Program-made: the position numbers and the translations under genes
The notes under the pieces: model-generated
What the model was told of the DNA's origin: nothing
Databases searched by the model: none
Seen by the model: the letters and a program-made list of their open reading frames with translations, nothing else
Shown here: positions 1-5,989 of the stretch, piece after piece
Layout: the number at the start of each line of letters is the position of its first letter
How positions within the stretch are numbered: the first letter of the stretch is position 1
Assembly: GCA_025451595.1 (NCBI GenBank)
Contig: JANWKD010000027.1
Coordinates: 1 to 6,692 of the forward strand
Length of the DNA: 6,692 bases
Reading direction: 5' to 3'
From: Candidatus Babeliales bacterium
GTDB lineage: Bacteria; Babelota; Babeliae; Babelales; JANWKD01

Positions 1-383
1 ATTATGTTTGCATCAAATGGTAACTCGTTAAGCAGTACTTTTTCACCAATACAAGGGATAAATTTTTCCATTGCTGAATGATCATGAAGATTGCGGAGGA
101 CAGCAATAAGATTGTAATCTTAGGTATTACAATAAGGATATAGTATTTTTCCATATTTTTTGGTTTCGATGACTAAGGAAAGCACCATCGTACCCAAAAT
201 AATTTTATTGAATTGATTATCAAAATCAAGGCTGGTTTCGTCAAGTTTTTGTAACATATCTTTAGTTATTTTAAACAGAAGTTCTACTTCGCAAGTATCA
301 AACGGATGAAAATTTTTTAACGTTAACTCTAACAATTTTCCTTTTTTAACGATCTCCTGGTTTGGAAAAGAGCTACTCCACAT
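1..383 (-). pseudogene. Unrecognised gene, 5' part, split by an in-frame stop; runs off the window
   Basis: I do not recognise this protein. The chosen start is the ATG at 383, because AGGAG lies 8 bases upstream of it; an upstream in-frame ATG at 401 has no such site. From 383 it reads 87 residues (MWSSSFPNQE... ending YPYCNT) and meets TAA at 122-120. The same frame then stays open for 39 more codons (DYNLIAVLRN... LPFDANI) to the window edge, with ordinary protein-like composition. No good ribosome binding site is visible for a restart at the internal ATG (71). I infer one longer gene interrupted by a nonsense change, possibly CAA, GAA or AAA to TAA. The visible part is soluble in character, mixed helix and strand, with a short hydrophobic run (ILGTMVLSLVI) and no signal peptide. 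A short real gene ending at 120 with chance open frame after it remains possible. Confidence 0.55.
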
Positions 384-438
384 ATATACATCTCCTATCA
401 TCAGTTATTATTAATTTAATAAAAAGTCTTTTATTTGA

Positions 439-460
439 AAAGATTTAGATGCAAATCTTT
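439..460. repeat. Short perfect inverted repeat, 8-bp arms
   Basis: AAAGATTT and AAATCTTT flank a 6-base loop in the gap between the IS66 remnant (ends at 474) and the gene starting at 383. It could act as a weak transcription terminator behind the transposase fragment or be an operator for the downstream gene. It is AT-rich, so chance cannot be excluded. Confidence 0.35.
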
Positions 461-473
461 ACTTGAAATTTGA

Positions 474-911
474 TTAAACCTGGATAAACTGCGGAAGCAG
501 TTTACTGTAATCATCATCAGTCACACATTCACGAATGCGATGCAGCATCGAACAGAAATATTTGTATGGCTCTATTTTGCTTGCTTTGCATGTTTCGATG
601 AGCGAATAAAATATTGCACCTGCCTTTGCACCCAATGGACTACCCATAAAGAGCCAATTCTTACGTCCCAAAGCAAATGGGCGAATCGCATTTTCCAGCA
701 GGTTATTATCAATCTCGATGCGTCGACCCTTTAGATAATTATTCAATAACACCCAGTTGTTAAGTGCGTAGTGAATGGCTTCGCCAATCTTGCTCTGTAC
801 AGGTGTTTTGGTGAGGTGAGTATCAAGCCACGACTTGAATGAAATTAATATCGGTCGTGATTTTTCACTGTCGCTGGCACAGAGGGATTCTTGATTAAGC
901 CAAGAGAAAAG
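474..911 (-). pseudogene. IS66-family transposase, C-terminal remnant
   Basis: The open frame from 911 to the stop at 474 encodes 145 residues that match the C-terminal end of IS66-family (DDE) transposases. Recognisable blocks are EKSRPILISFKSWLD (16-30), the RIEIDNNLLENAIRP block (64-78) carrying the catalytic Glu of the DDE triad at about residue 73, GRKNWLFMGSP (82-92), the helix with FYSLIETCK (101-109), and the short IS66 C-terminal domain ending LLPQFIQ. Full-length IS66 transposases are about 500 residues, so both catalytic Asp residues and the N-terminal zinc-finger and leucine-zipper regions are missing. There is no plausible start codon with a ribosome binding site: the first GTG (752) sits inside a conserved block, and homology clearly begins upstream of it. 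I see no IS66 terminal repeats. The element is dead and only marks an old insertion. Confidence 0.9.
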
Positions 912-1020
912 TTAAGAAGTTTTTGGGTAAAAATAAAACACGTTTTCTACGAAAAGCAGAGTTTTCTTTCGGACACTACTAAGTATCTGAGCTAAGTACT
1001 TAGATGTGTTAGATGCGTGT
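912..1020. other. Non-coding stretch between IS66 remnant and decayed gene
   Basis: I see no convincing coding sequence on either strand. It holds a perfect 12-base palindrome, CTAAGTACTTAG, at 992-1003, which also forms part of a wider inverted repeat with CTAAGTA at 979-985. No IS66 terminal repeat is recognisable here, so the exact truncation junction of the transposase remnant is not defined. Confidence 0.4.
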
Positions 1021-1332
1021 CTATTTTTTCGGGGTGAGATCATTAGCAATGTTAGTTTCCTCATTAGCAACACTAGTTTTTTTTGGCATTCATTAGTAAT
1101 TCAGCAGATGAAGGTTCTTTTTTCGTTTCTTTAAAGAAAGTATAAATAAGATTTTCTAATGAGTTTTCTGCTAAGAAGGCTTCCTTAGCAATTTGGTGTA
1201 TAAGATTCTTTGTGTCGGTATCTTGATTAAAAAACAGAATAGTTTCGTCCGTAATTTATTTGGATTGGCAGCATAATTTGTTGATGAACGAGTTCTCAGG
1301 TATTTTTTAGCAACAGTGCCCAATCTCAGCAT
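1021..1332 (-). pseudogene. Small decayed gene of unknown function with two frameshifts
   Basis: No family is recognised. Three short open frames join into one protein-like sequence of about 103 residues if two one-base shifts are repaired. The first segment begins MLRLGTVAKKYLRTRSSTNY. It passes into ITDETILFFNQDTDTKNLIH near the AT-rich stretch at 1252-1261, where one base seems to be missing. That runs through AKEAFLAENSLENLIYTFFK to an eight-base A run on the coding strand (1077-1084), where one base seems extra. The tail then reads TSVANEETNIANDLTPKK and stops at 1021. The tail contains a short duplication (CATTAGCAA at 1041-1049 and 1062-1070). The reading frame is also open upstream of the ATG into the palindrome at 1360-1391, so the original start may have been lost. 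This call rests on composition and frame continuity, not on a homologue. Confidence 0.45.
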
Positions 1333-1359
1333 ATTGTGAAGTAAAAAACATAAGAAAAT

Positions 1360-1396
1360 ATCAGTGATTCCCGCACCCGGGAATCACTGATGATAT
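1360..1396. repeat. REP-like palindrome, copy 1; probable terminator of the CPBP gene
   Basis: Perfect 14-bp arms ATCAGTGATTCCCG (1360-1373) and CGGGAATCACTGAT (1378-1391) enclose a 4-base loop, followed by the asymmetric tail GATAT. A related element lies at 2224-2261 in the same orientation. The GATTCCCG/CGGGAATC core resembles proteobacterial intergenic palindromes of the GTCATTCCCGC...GCGGGAATC type. Read on the minus strand it lies about 30 bases after the CPBP protease stop and is followed by a T-rich stretch (tattttcttatgtttttt), so it could terminate that transcript. Confidence 0.75.
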
Positions 1397-1421
1397 ATCA
1401 ATTAGTGAGTCGCAACTAAAG

Positions 1422-2192
1422 TCACATTTTATTACTTAACTGCTGCCGTGTCTTAACCTTATCATTTAAATTTAAAATGGTTGAGACTGCTATTACATTA
1501 TTCATTATATGAGCAAATATCGATGCAATGGGCCCACCAGTGTAACAATTCAGGAGAGTGTAGGCTAGGCTACTCATAAAAGTAGTAAGTTTTGCGCCTT
1601 GAACATGCACACTACTAAAGATTCCTGCTGTGAATAAAGCGGCGCCATATTTAGAAACATTTTTAGAACCTGTAAATATTTCTAATCCTAATTCGACCTC
1701 GGTATTCATCAATCCACGAAATCCCAACTCTTCCATTATAGGCACAATTAGACATATAGATATCAATTGAAAGTTATTACTGATATTGATTTGATTTTGA
1801 ACTCGCTGTTCTTGTGAAATATTTGTGATCCATTCTTCAATTGGAATAGCAATGATAGCATTTATAATATATAAGGATAATTTAGTCAAACCCCCTAGAT
1901 GAATGCCTTCTATTATTTGTATAGCTAAACTTCTTGAGGTATTGCCAAAAAGAGAAGGGTACATAAAGGAACAGAAGTAATATAAGAAGTGGTATAGTGC
2001 GGAACCAATGCTGCTCTCATCGTGATTTTCAACTCTATCGGCAAAAGATATATCTGCTACTGACTGAGCAGCTGCCCCAGTTTTGTCAGAAACAAGTGAC
2101 TGCGCTTTGAGCTTTTGGTTTATTTGATCTCGTCTCTGTTGTCTTTTTTTCAGATAATTTAGTTTTACTTGGGTCATATTCGTTCTAAACAT
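1422..2192 (-). CDS. CPBP-family (Abi/Rce1-like) intramembrane metalloprotease
   Basis: The predicted membrane protein has 256 residues. It carries the three motifs of the CPBP glutamic/metalloprotease family: motif 1 EELGFR at 154-159, motif 2 FSSVH at 192-196, and motif 3 HIMNN at 228-232. The likely catalytic residues (E154, E155, R159, H196, H228, N232) are all present. Hydrophobic segments lie at about 64-82, 102-118, 141-153, 183-196 and 203-240. The first 60 residues are basic to mixed (KKRQQRRDQINQKLK), polar and probably cytoplasmic. The ATG at 2192 is chosen because GAGGAG lies 5 bases before it; an in-frame ATG at 2276 would translate through a repeat element and has no ribosome binding site. 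Family members process prenylated proteins, give bacteriocin self-immunity, or cleave anti-sigma factors; the substrate here cannot be told. The gene is isolated between two similar palindromes. Confidence 0.88.
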   Translation of the reverse strand: MFRTNMTQVKLNYLKKRQQRRDQINQKLKAQSLVSDKTGAAAQSVADISFADRVENHDESSIGSALYHFLYYFCSFMYPSLFGNTSRSLAIQIIEGIHLGGLTKLSLYIINAIIAIPIEEWITNISQEQRVQNQINISNNFQLISICLIVPIMEELGFRGLMNTEVELGLEIFTGSKNVSKYGAALFTAGIFSSVHVQGAKLTTFMSSLAYTLLNCYTGGPIASIFAHIMNNVIAVSTILNLNDKVKTRQQLSNKM

Positions 2193-2212
2193 ACTTACTC
2201 CTCTCTCTCTCT
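2193..2212 (-). promoter_or_regulatory. Strong ribosome binding site abutting a (GA)6 tract
   Basis: On the minus strand, six GA dinucleotides (2201-2212) run directly into GGAG, which is followed by TAAGT and the ATG at 2192. This ribosome binding site decides the start of the CPBP protease. Slippage in the GA tract would change the untranslated leader length but not the spacing from AGGAG to ATG. Confidence 0.7.
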
Positions 2213-2223
2213 TATGTATATCG

Positions 2224-2261
2224 ATCAGTGATCCCCGTTGTGCGGAAATCACTGATGATAT
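2224..2261. repeat. REP-like palindrome, copy 2
   Basis: ATCAGTGAT (2224-2232) and ATCACTGAT (2248-2256) form the outer arms around a GC-rich centre that is less perfect than in copy 1. Pairing extends outward through ATATC (2218-2222) and GATAT (2257-2261) if one G at 2223 is bulged. The 3' tail ATCACTGATGATAT is identical to that of the element at 1360-1396, which fixes the same orientation for both. It lies in the leader of the CPBP gene, only some 30 bases before its start, so it could fold in the mRNA leader if transcription starts upstream. Confidence 0.7.
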
Positions 2262-2337
2262 CCAGCCCTGCCGCATGAATAAATAACAATCATCAAATCA
2301 ATACCTTATGATGCACCATCCATAAAAATGTCATTGT

Positions 2338-2369
2338 GAATTGACAATTCTCAACTCAATTTGGTTAAT
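2338..2369 (+). promoter_or_regulatory. Probable sigma-70 promoter inside a short palindrome
   Basis: TTGACA (2341-2346), a perfect -35 match, is followed 17 bases later by GTTAAT (2364-2369), a 4/6 match to the -10. It would transcribe the decayed gene at 2439. The -35 sits in the perfect 13-base palindrome GAATTGACAATTC (2338-2350). On the minus strand the same site reads TTGTCA, a 5/6 match to a -35, with TATGGA 17 bases on, so a divergent start toward the CPBP gene is possible but weaker. Confidence 0.5.
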
Positions 2370-2438
2370 AACAAGCCAATATTAGCGGCGTACGAAAAAT
2401 AACCTCTACAAAGCGAGCTATACTCCCAAGGAGTGTCC

Positions 2439-3046
2439 ATGACCGATGTACAGCTATTAGAAAATGAACAGTCATCCAGCCCCACGTCATATGTTAATGA
2501 ATTGCTCGATAAGATGGAAAAGATTTTACACAACCATCGTCAAAAGGACCCTGCTTTATATCGCATCATTGAGGAGCAAAAGCTGATCAAAGCAGCAACA
2601 CAAGCCGCGGCGTTAGAGAAAAGACCTGTGATTGCAGTTGCCTATACCTGCGATTCAAAACGAATAGAGCCCTTTTATTTCAAACAATACGAACAAAACC
2701 AGTTTCAGGATTGTTGCAGGAATTGCAGAGCTATGTTGACGAAGCCAAGAATTATGCAGGGACTATGCAGATAGATTGTTCAGTCTTGACCGAAGCTTCC
2801 AATAAACTCAGATCATTATGTAATTCCACTAATTCAACTTTTTTTAACCAAAATTGATGGTATTGCTGAATATATTGTACGATGTGGTTGACCCTATACG
2901 TCGATTTCATGAGACATATATCCAACAAGCTGATTTGGACAAGAATCCTGAACGACTATGGCACAAATAAGAAATTCAAACTATCCCTGTTTTATTCTCA
3001 TTTTCGTAGTCGCTTAGCACAGGTGCATTGTCATTACTATAGATAA
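2439..3046 (+). pseudogene. Decayed gene of unknown function, about 200 codons, several frameshifts and a stop
   Basis: No family is recognised. The ATG at 2439 is chosen over the GTG at 2433 because AAGGAG ends 5 bases before it and the GTG lies inside that site. The first frame reads MTDVQLLENEQSSSPTSYVN and continues helical (KDPALYRIIEEQKLIKAATQ) to about KQYEQ. At the AAAA run (2695-2698) sense moves to another frame: KPVSGLLQELQSYVDEAKNY through LTEASNKLRSL. At the seven-T run (2839-2845) it moves again: LTKIDGIAEYIVR. Near 2883 it shifts to VVDPIRRFHETYIQQADLDK...NPERLWHK, then TAA (2968-2970). Reading past that TAA gives EIQTIPV and, after another shift near 2992, YSHFRSRLAQVHCHYYR and a final TAA at 3044. 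In the present sequence only 2439-2774 (112 residues) would be made. The original was probably a soluble, helix-rich protein. Its promoter and ribosome binding site are still good, so the decay looks fairly recent. Confidence 0.55.
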
Positions 3047-3062
3047 ATATTCTTATCTATAG
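3037..3062. repeat. Perfect 10-bp AT-rich hairpin between convergent genes
   Basis: CTATAGATAA and TTATCTATAG flank the loop ATATTC. The left arm contains the last stop of the plus-strand decayed gene. The site lies between two convergent gene units and could stall transcription from either side, but neither side shows a clear T run, so a classical terminator call is weak. Confidence 0.4.
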
Positions 3063-3165
3063 AGTAAGTATTCCGTATTCATTTGCTTATTAGAAATTAA
3101 CATACGGTAAAATACGTAGTACGTAATGATACAAAATGAATGTATATACAACGTTAGGGGTCCAC

Positions 3166-3639
3166 TTAGCCAGGGTTTTTAGAGCCGCCATTAGGCGACG
3201 ACCGATTGTTATTATGCGTAATGTTCGTTTCAAAATTCTTACGAGGAGGTTGCTGACTTAGAGGGAAGAATATAGTATTACTCGGCGCTGAATTTTTCTG
3301 CGAAGTTTTTTGCGGGACTCTCAAAACCGACTTTATTGGTGCAACAGTTGCTTTTGGTTTTGGTTGAATAGGTATAGTATTTAGTCTGCTTAAAGTATTA
3401 TTGTTATTAGCAGGAGCATGATAAAAAAACGTACCAGTTTGTTGGGGCTGCCCGGCATTTCCATTTCGATCCGAATCAGCAGTAGTTGTTTTTAGTTCAA
3501 TAGGCGGGATATTATCTTCCTTGTTAATACCATTGTCAGTGTTTAGATTATTAGAAAGAATATTTGTATTTTCCTTAATAAGACGTGAAAATGGCACATA
3601 AAATACGTATTGACCAAAAGTATTTATGGTATAATTTTT
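3166..3639 (-). pseudogene. C-terminal half of frameshifted protease-like gene; disordered Asn/Pro/Gln-rich tail
   Basis: This frame is open from just after a TGA at 3642-3640. It begins KNYTINTFGQYVFYVPFSRL, a hydrophobic strand-like piece that naturally continues the preceding frame ending FRFPTGKKGEK. The two join if one A is added to the AAAAAA run (3635-3640 on the plus strand). A GTG at 3597 could be taken as a start, but it has no ribosome binding site and falls inside the apparent strand, so I regard it as an artefact. The last 130 or so residues are low-complexity and rich in N, P, Q, S and T (for example PANNNNTLSRLNTIP, PIQPKPKATVAPIK and SQQPPRKNFE), with no hydrophobic helix, so probably disordered. 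It ends NNNRSSPNGGSKNPG. Disordered tails of this kind occur in secreted effectors and in surface proteins, but no specific signal is recognised. Confidence 0.55.
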
Positions 3640-3929
3640 TCACCCTTTTTTCCGGTTGGGAAACGAAAGACTGATTGTAAATCAGAAAAGATAGGGGTTT
3701 TATTGTTTTGACAATCAATATAGACGACCTCATCATTTGTCGCATAGAAAGCAATCATATGTCCAGCTTTATCTACATGGGCTCCACAACGTGCTAGATT
3801 TAACATTCCAAATACATAACCTCCACGGCTATGGCCTCTTGCTTTAAGACATGATTGATATTTGTATAATGAGCAGTTTTTGTTTTGGCACATAGCGGCC
3901 AATCCGCCTACAGCGGATTGGCCCATCAC
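3624..3929 (-). pseudogene. N-terminal part of frameshifted gene, resembling the His/Asp half of a papain-like cysteine protease
   Basis: The frame starts with GTG (3929) directly followed by ATG (3926). The GTG shares its first G with the TAG stop of the upstream 686-residue gene, so translation is probably coupled. It encodes 101 residues and ends in TAA at 3624. The stretch GHMIAFYATNDEVVYIDCQ (56-74) has the pattern of the His-strand and Asp-strand of papain-fold proteases (H57, D72, 15 apart, close to the spacing in YopT-type C58 peptidases). The catalytic Cys with its helix would normally lie about 100 residues or more upstream. Here only C14, C19, C27 and C48 precede H57, and none sits in a recognisable motif, so the enzyme may be N-terminally truncated, inactive, or a different fold. 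The product is broken by a one-base shift at the A6 run. The first codons are made by a perfect GC-rich hairpin. Confidence 0.5.
3897..3923. repeat. Perfect 11-bp GC-rich hairpin at the gene junction
   Basis: GGCCAATCCGC and GCGGATTGGCC flank the loop CTACA, all 11 pairs perfect. It starts 5 bases after the stop of the 686-residue gene on the minus strand and encodes residues 3-11 of the next gene. There is no T run after it. It could be an RNA structure controlling coupled translation, a 3'-end stabiliser of the upstream message, or an inserted palindrome; its high GC content stands out in this AT-rich region. Confidence 0.75.
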
Positions 3930-5989
3930 TAACTATTGGTATTTCTTCTAATCATATGCGACATTATTTTTGGATCCAGGGAAACACTTCGTTGTCGTGT
4001 TGCTTTTTGTCTTGTTTGTTGTTGAGACGATTTAAAATGAGTAAATGGTGAATGATACATAGAATTCTCATGGTTCACTATTGGAATAGGTTGATTTACA
4101 ACATTTTCTGCTAGATTCAAATTTCTTTTCGCCCGCGTAACGTTATCTTGTATGCGCAGTAATAATTTCACACGTATATTAGTTAGTTTTAATTCTTTTG
4201 TATGCGAAGACTGCCTAGGATTATTTTTATACCATGCTTCTGGGCCGGATTTATTAATAATTGCTTCTTTGGCTTTATCGCGGTTAGTTTGCAATTGTAG
4301 TTGAAGGTTTTTTTGTTTAATCAGGCTGTCATTTAGTAAATTTTCACAGTCTTGTAATAGGATGACCGTCCACTTTTCTAATTGTGTAATTTCATAACGA
4401 TGAGCTTCATTTTTCATTAAATGGATTTTATTAGAAGCCAGCAGTAAATATGATATTGCAGTTTGAAGGTATTCAATTTTCTTATCAAGAAGATACTCTC
4501 CTTTAAAATGGCCTTTGCAAAGAATGCAATAATATTCAGAAATTTGAAATGCTATGTAGGCTTGTTGATGTATATCATTATTTTTCTTAGCAACATCCAA
4601 TTCATTCATCATATTATTCAAATCAAATGGATAATTGGTCGGCTTAGATGTATTGTCAGATGACTTATCTATTTTGTTTAATGGTTCTTCATCTGATAGA
4701 TCAGTAACATCATCATGCTCAATAATATTCGTGGGTAGTTTGGATAGTCCAACTCCTTTTTTATTTTTAGTAGGTTTATTATCTGTAACAGAATTTAGTA
4801 GTAGGGGAAAGTTATCATTATATTCACTAACTGAAATTTGTAATTCTAATTCCCGTTTCTCCTTTTTCAAATTTTCTTGAATCTGCTCATTTTTTTCTAT
4901 TTCTATGATTTTAATACTATTCGATATGACTTGTTCTAAAAAAGCATATTGGGTTAAATCTGTTTTAACAATAGTTGACAGGTTTTCTCCCCATTGGTAA
5001 TAGGATATTGCATCAGTAAGCAGAGCTTGTTTTCGATCAGTATTATTTGAAAAATTCGGGTTCGATACTATTGATAAAAGTATGTCAGCAGCTTGGTACA
5101 TGGTATTGCACAGATGGGTATGTGTAACAATTGGAATACCAGTTATTTGGTTAGATAACATTAATTCAATCGTAAATATCAGCGGAGAACAACCCTTGTT
5201 TATGCATTTTATTATATGCTCAATATCTTTTGTTTTGCCTGATGCCATAAGGAAATTTGTAATTACGTTTGCATGTGCCTTAATATAGTTGTCACCTTGT
5301 TCAAATGCAATTTGAAATTGTTGCAAATAATCATTACTGGCTTTTGATAAATTAAAGGCCTCTTGGAATTTATTAAATGCATCATCTGGGCTCTTTGCTT
5401 TTCTGGCTTGATTAATAACACGATTTATTTCTTTTTGTTGTGATGTTGATGTTGATATTGATGTTGTAACAAACCAATTATAGGCCTCACATATCTTTAT
5501 CATAGTATCGTTTAAAGTAGGGTCATAGTCTTCACCTAAATCATTTATATATGACTCTTTAAGGTCACAGGCATATTTGATCAAATCATAAGATTTCTTC
5601 AAGCCCAATAGTTTCATTTCTACATTTTTTTCAAGATCATAGCGGTATAAATATTTATTCGATAAAATCTTATTCAGTTGAATGCTTCTATCTATCACTT
5701 GAATTTTACAATCTTTTATTTCACTCTGTATCGTTTTACTTTCTATCTCAGTTCTTAATCGTTTTAGGCTTAAACTAGTATATTTATCAAGATCTATTTG
5801 AATGTTGGACAGAGTCTTCAGCAATTCTTCTACTACCGAAATGGATTGGTGATTTACAATATTAACGGATATCAAATCATTATGTTGTACAATGAGGTTA
5901 GTAGCTAACTTTCTATAAGTGAGAACATCAGCATTATATTTTTCCCAGTGTTGAGCAAATGTAAGGGTAACTGTATTCTTTTTTAACAT
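3929..5989 (-). CDS. Large helix-rich hypothetical protein, 686 residues
   Basis: I do not recognise a family. The ATG at 5989 (MLKKNTVTLT) is preferred to an in-frame ATG at 6019 because AAAGGA lies 8 bases before it and a TATAAT at 6040-6035 would leave almost no leader for the upper start. There is no signal peptide or membrane helix. Nearly the whole chain is predicted amphipathic helix. Two regions look like TPR-type helical hairpins (about 190-250, with DDAFNKFQEAFNLSKASNDY; and about 460-525, with HQQAYIAFQISEYYCIL and KKIEYLQTAISYLLLAS). A short charged coiled coil lies at about 365-385 (EIEKNEQIQENLKKEKRELE), followed by an acidic, disordered linker (DDVTDLSDEEPLNKIDKSSD). A basic Gln/Ser/Arg-rich tail (SQQQTRQKATRQRS) closes the protein. 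It overlaps the following protease-like gene by one base, so the two are probably co-expressed. A secreted effector or a scaffold are both possible; the evidence is only the architecture. Confidence 0.8.
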   Translation of the reverse strand: MLKKNTVTLTFAQHWEKYNADVLTYRKLATNLIVQHNDLISVNIVNHQSISVVEELLKTLSNIQIDLDKYTSLSLKRLRTEIESKTIQSEIKDCKIQVIDRSIQLNKILSNKYLYRYDLEKNVEMKLLGLKKSYDLIKYACDLKESYINDLGEDYDPTLNDTMIKICEAYNWFVTTSISTSTSQQKEINRVINQARKAKSPDDAFNKFQEAFNLSKASNDYLQQFQIAFEQGDNYIKAHANVITNFLMASGKTKDIEHIIKCINKGCSPLIFTIELMLSNQITGIPIVTHTHLCNTMYQAADILLSIVSNPNFSNNTDRKQALLTDAISYYQWGENLSTIVKTDLTQYAFLEQVISNSIKIIEIEKNEQIQENLKKEKRELELQISVSEYNDNFPLLLNSVTDNKPTKNKKGVGLSKLPTNIIEHDDVTDLSDEEPLNKIDKSSDNTSKPTNYPFDLNNMMNELDVAKKNNDIHQQAYIAFQISEYYCILCKGHFKGEYLLDKKIEYLQTAISYLLLASNKIHLMKNEAHRYEITQLEKWTVILLQDCENLLNDSLIKQKNLQLQLQTNRDKAKEAIINKSGPEAWYKNNPRQSSHTKELKLTNIRVKLLLRIQDNVTRAKRNLNLAENVVNQPIPIVNHENSMYHSPFTHFKSSQQQTRQKATRQRSVSLDPKIMSHMIRRNTNS
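5441..5464. repeat. Hexamer tandem repeat (TGATGT x4) within the 686-residue gene
   Basis: Four tandem copies of TGATGT, the third reading TGATAT, encode the Ser/Thr run TSISTSTS on the minus strand. Because the unit is six bases, gain or loss of copies keeps the frame and only alters linker length. Confidence 0.6.

Noticed and set aside
540..734. Plus-strand open frame opposite the IS66 remnant
   Set aside because: It is antisense to a clearly conserved transposase sequence; the composition is that of a mirrored frame and there is no ribosome binding site.
1360..2261. CRISPR array or tandem repeat array based on the two palindromes
   Set aside because: There are only two copies 864 bases apart, with a gene between them and no spacers of regular length.
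2193..2276. N-terminal extension of the CPBP protease to an ATG at 2276
   Set aside because: It translates the palindromic repeat, lacks a ribosome binding site and adds nothing conserved; the ATG at 2192 has a strong site.
2351..2533. Minus-strand 60-codon frame over the start of the decayed plus-strand gene
   Set aside because: It overlaps a region with a strong plus-strand promoter, ribosome binding site and start, and its product looks random.
3141..3150. Perfect palindrome TGTATATACA near the end of the protease-like gene
   Set aside because: It is a short AT-only-like palindrome in an AT-rich intergenic region, expected by chance; no supporting context.
4463..5288. Plus-strand open frames at 4463-4663, 4635-4880 and 5082-5288
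   Set aside because: All are antisense to the continuous 686-residue gene and have no initiation signals.
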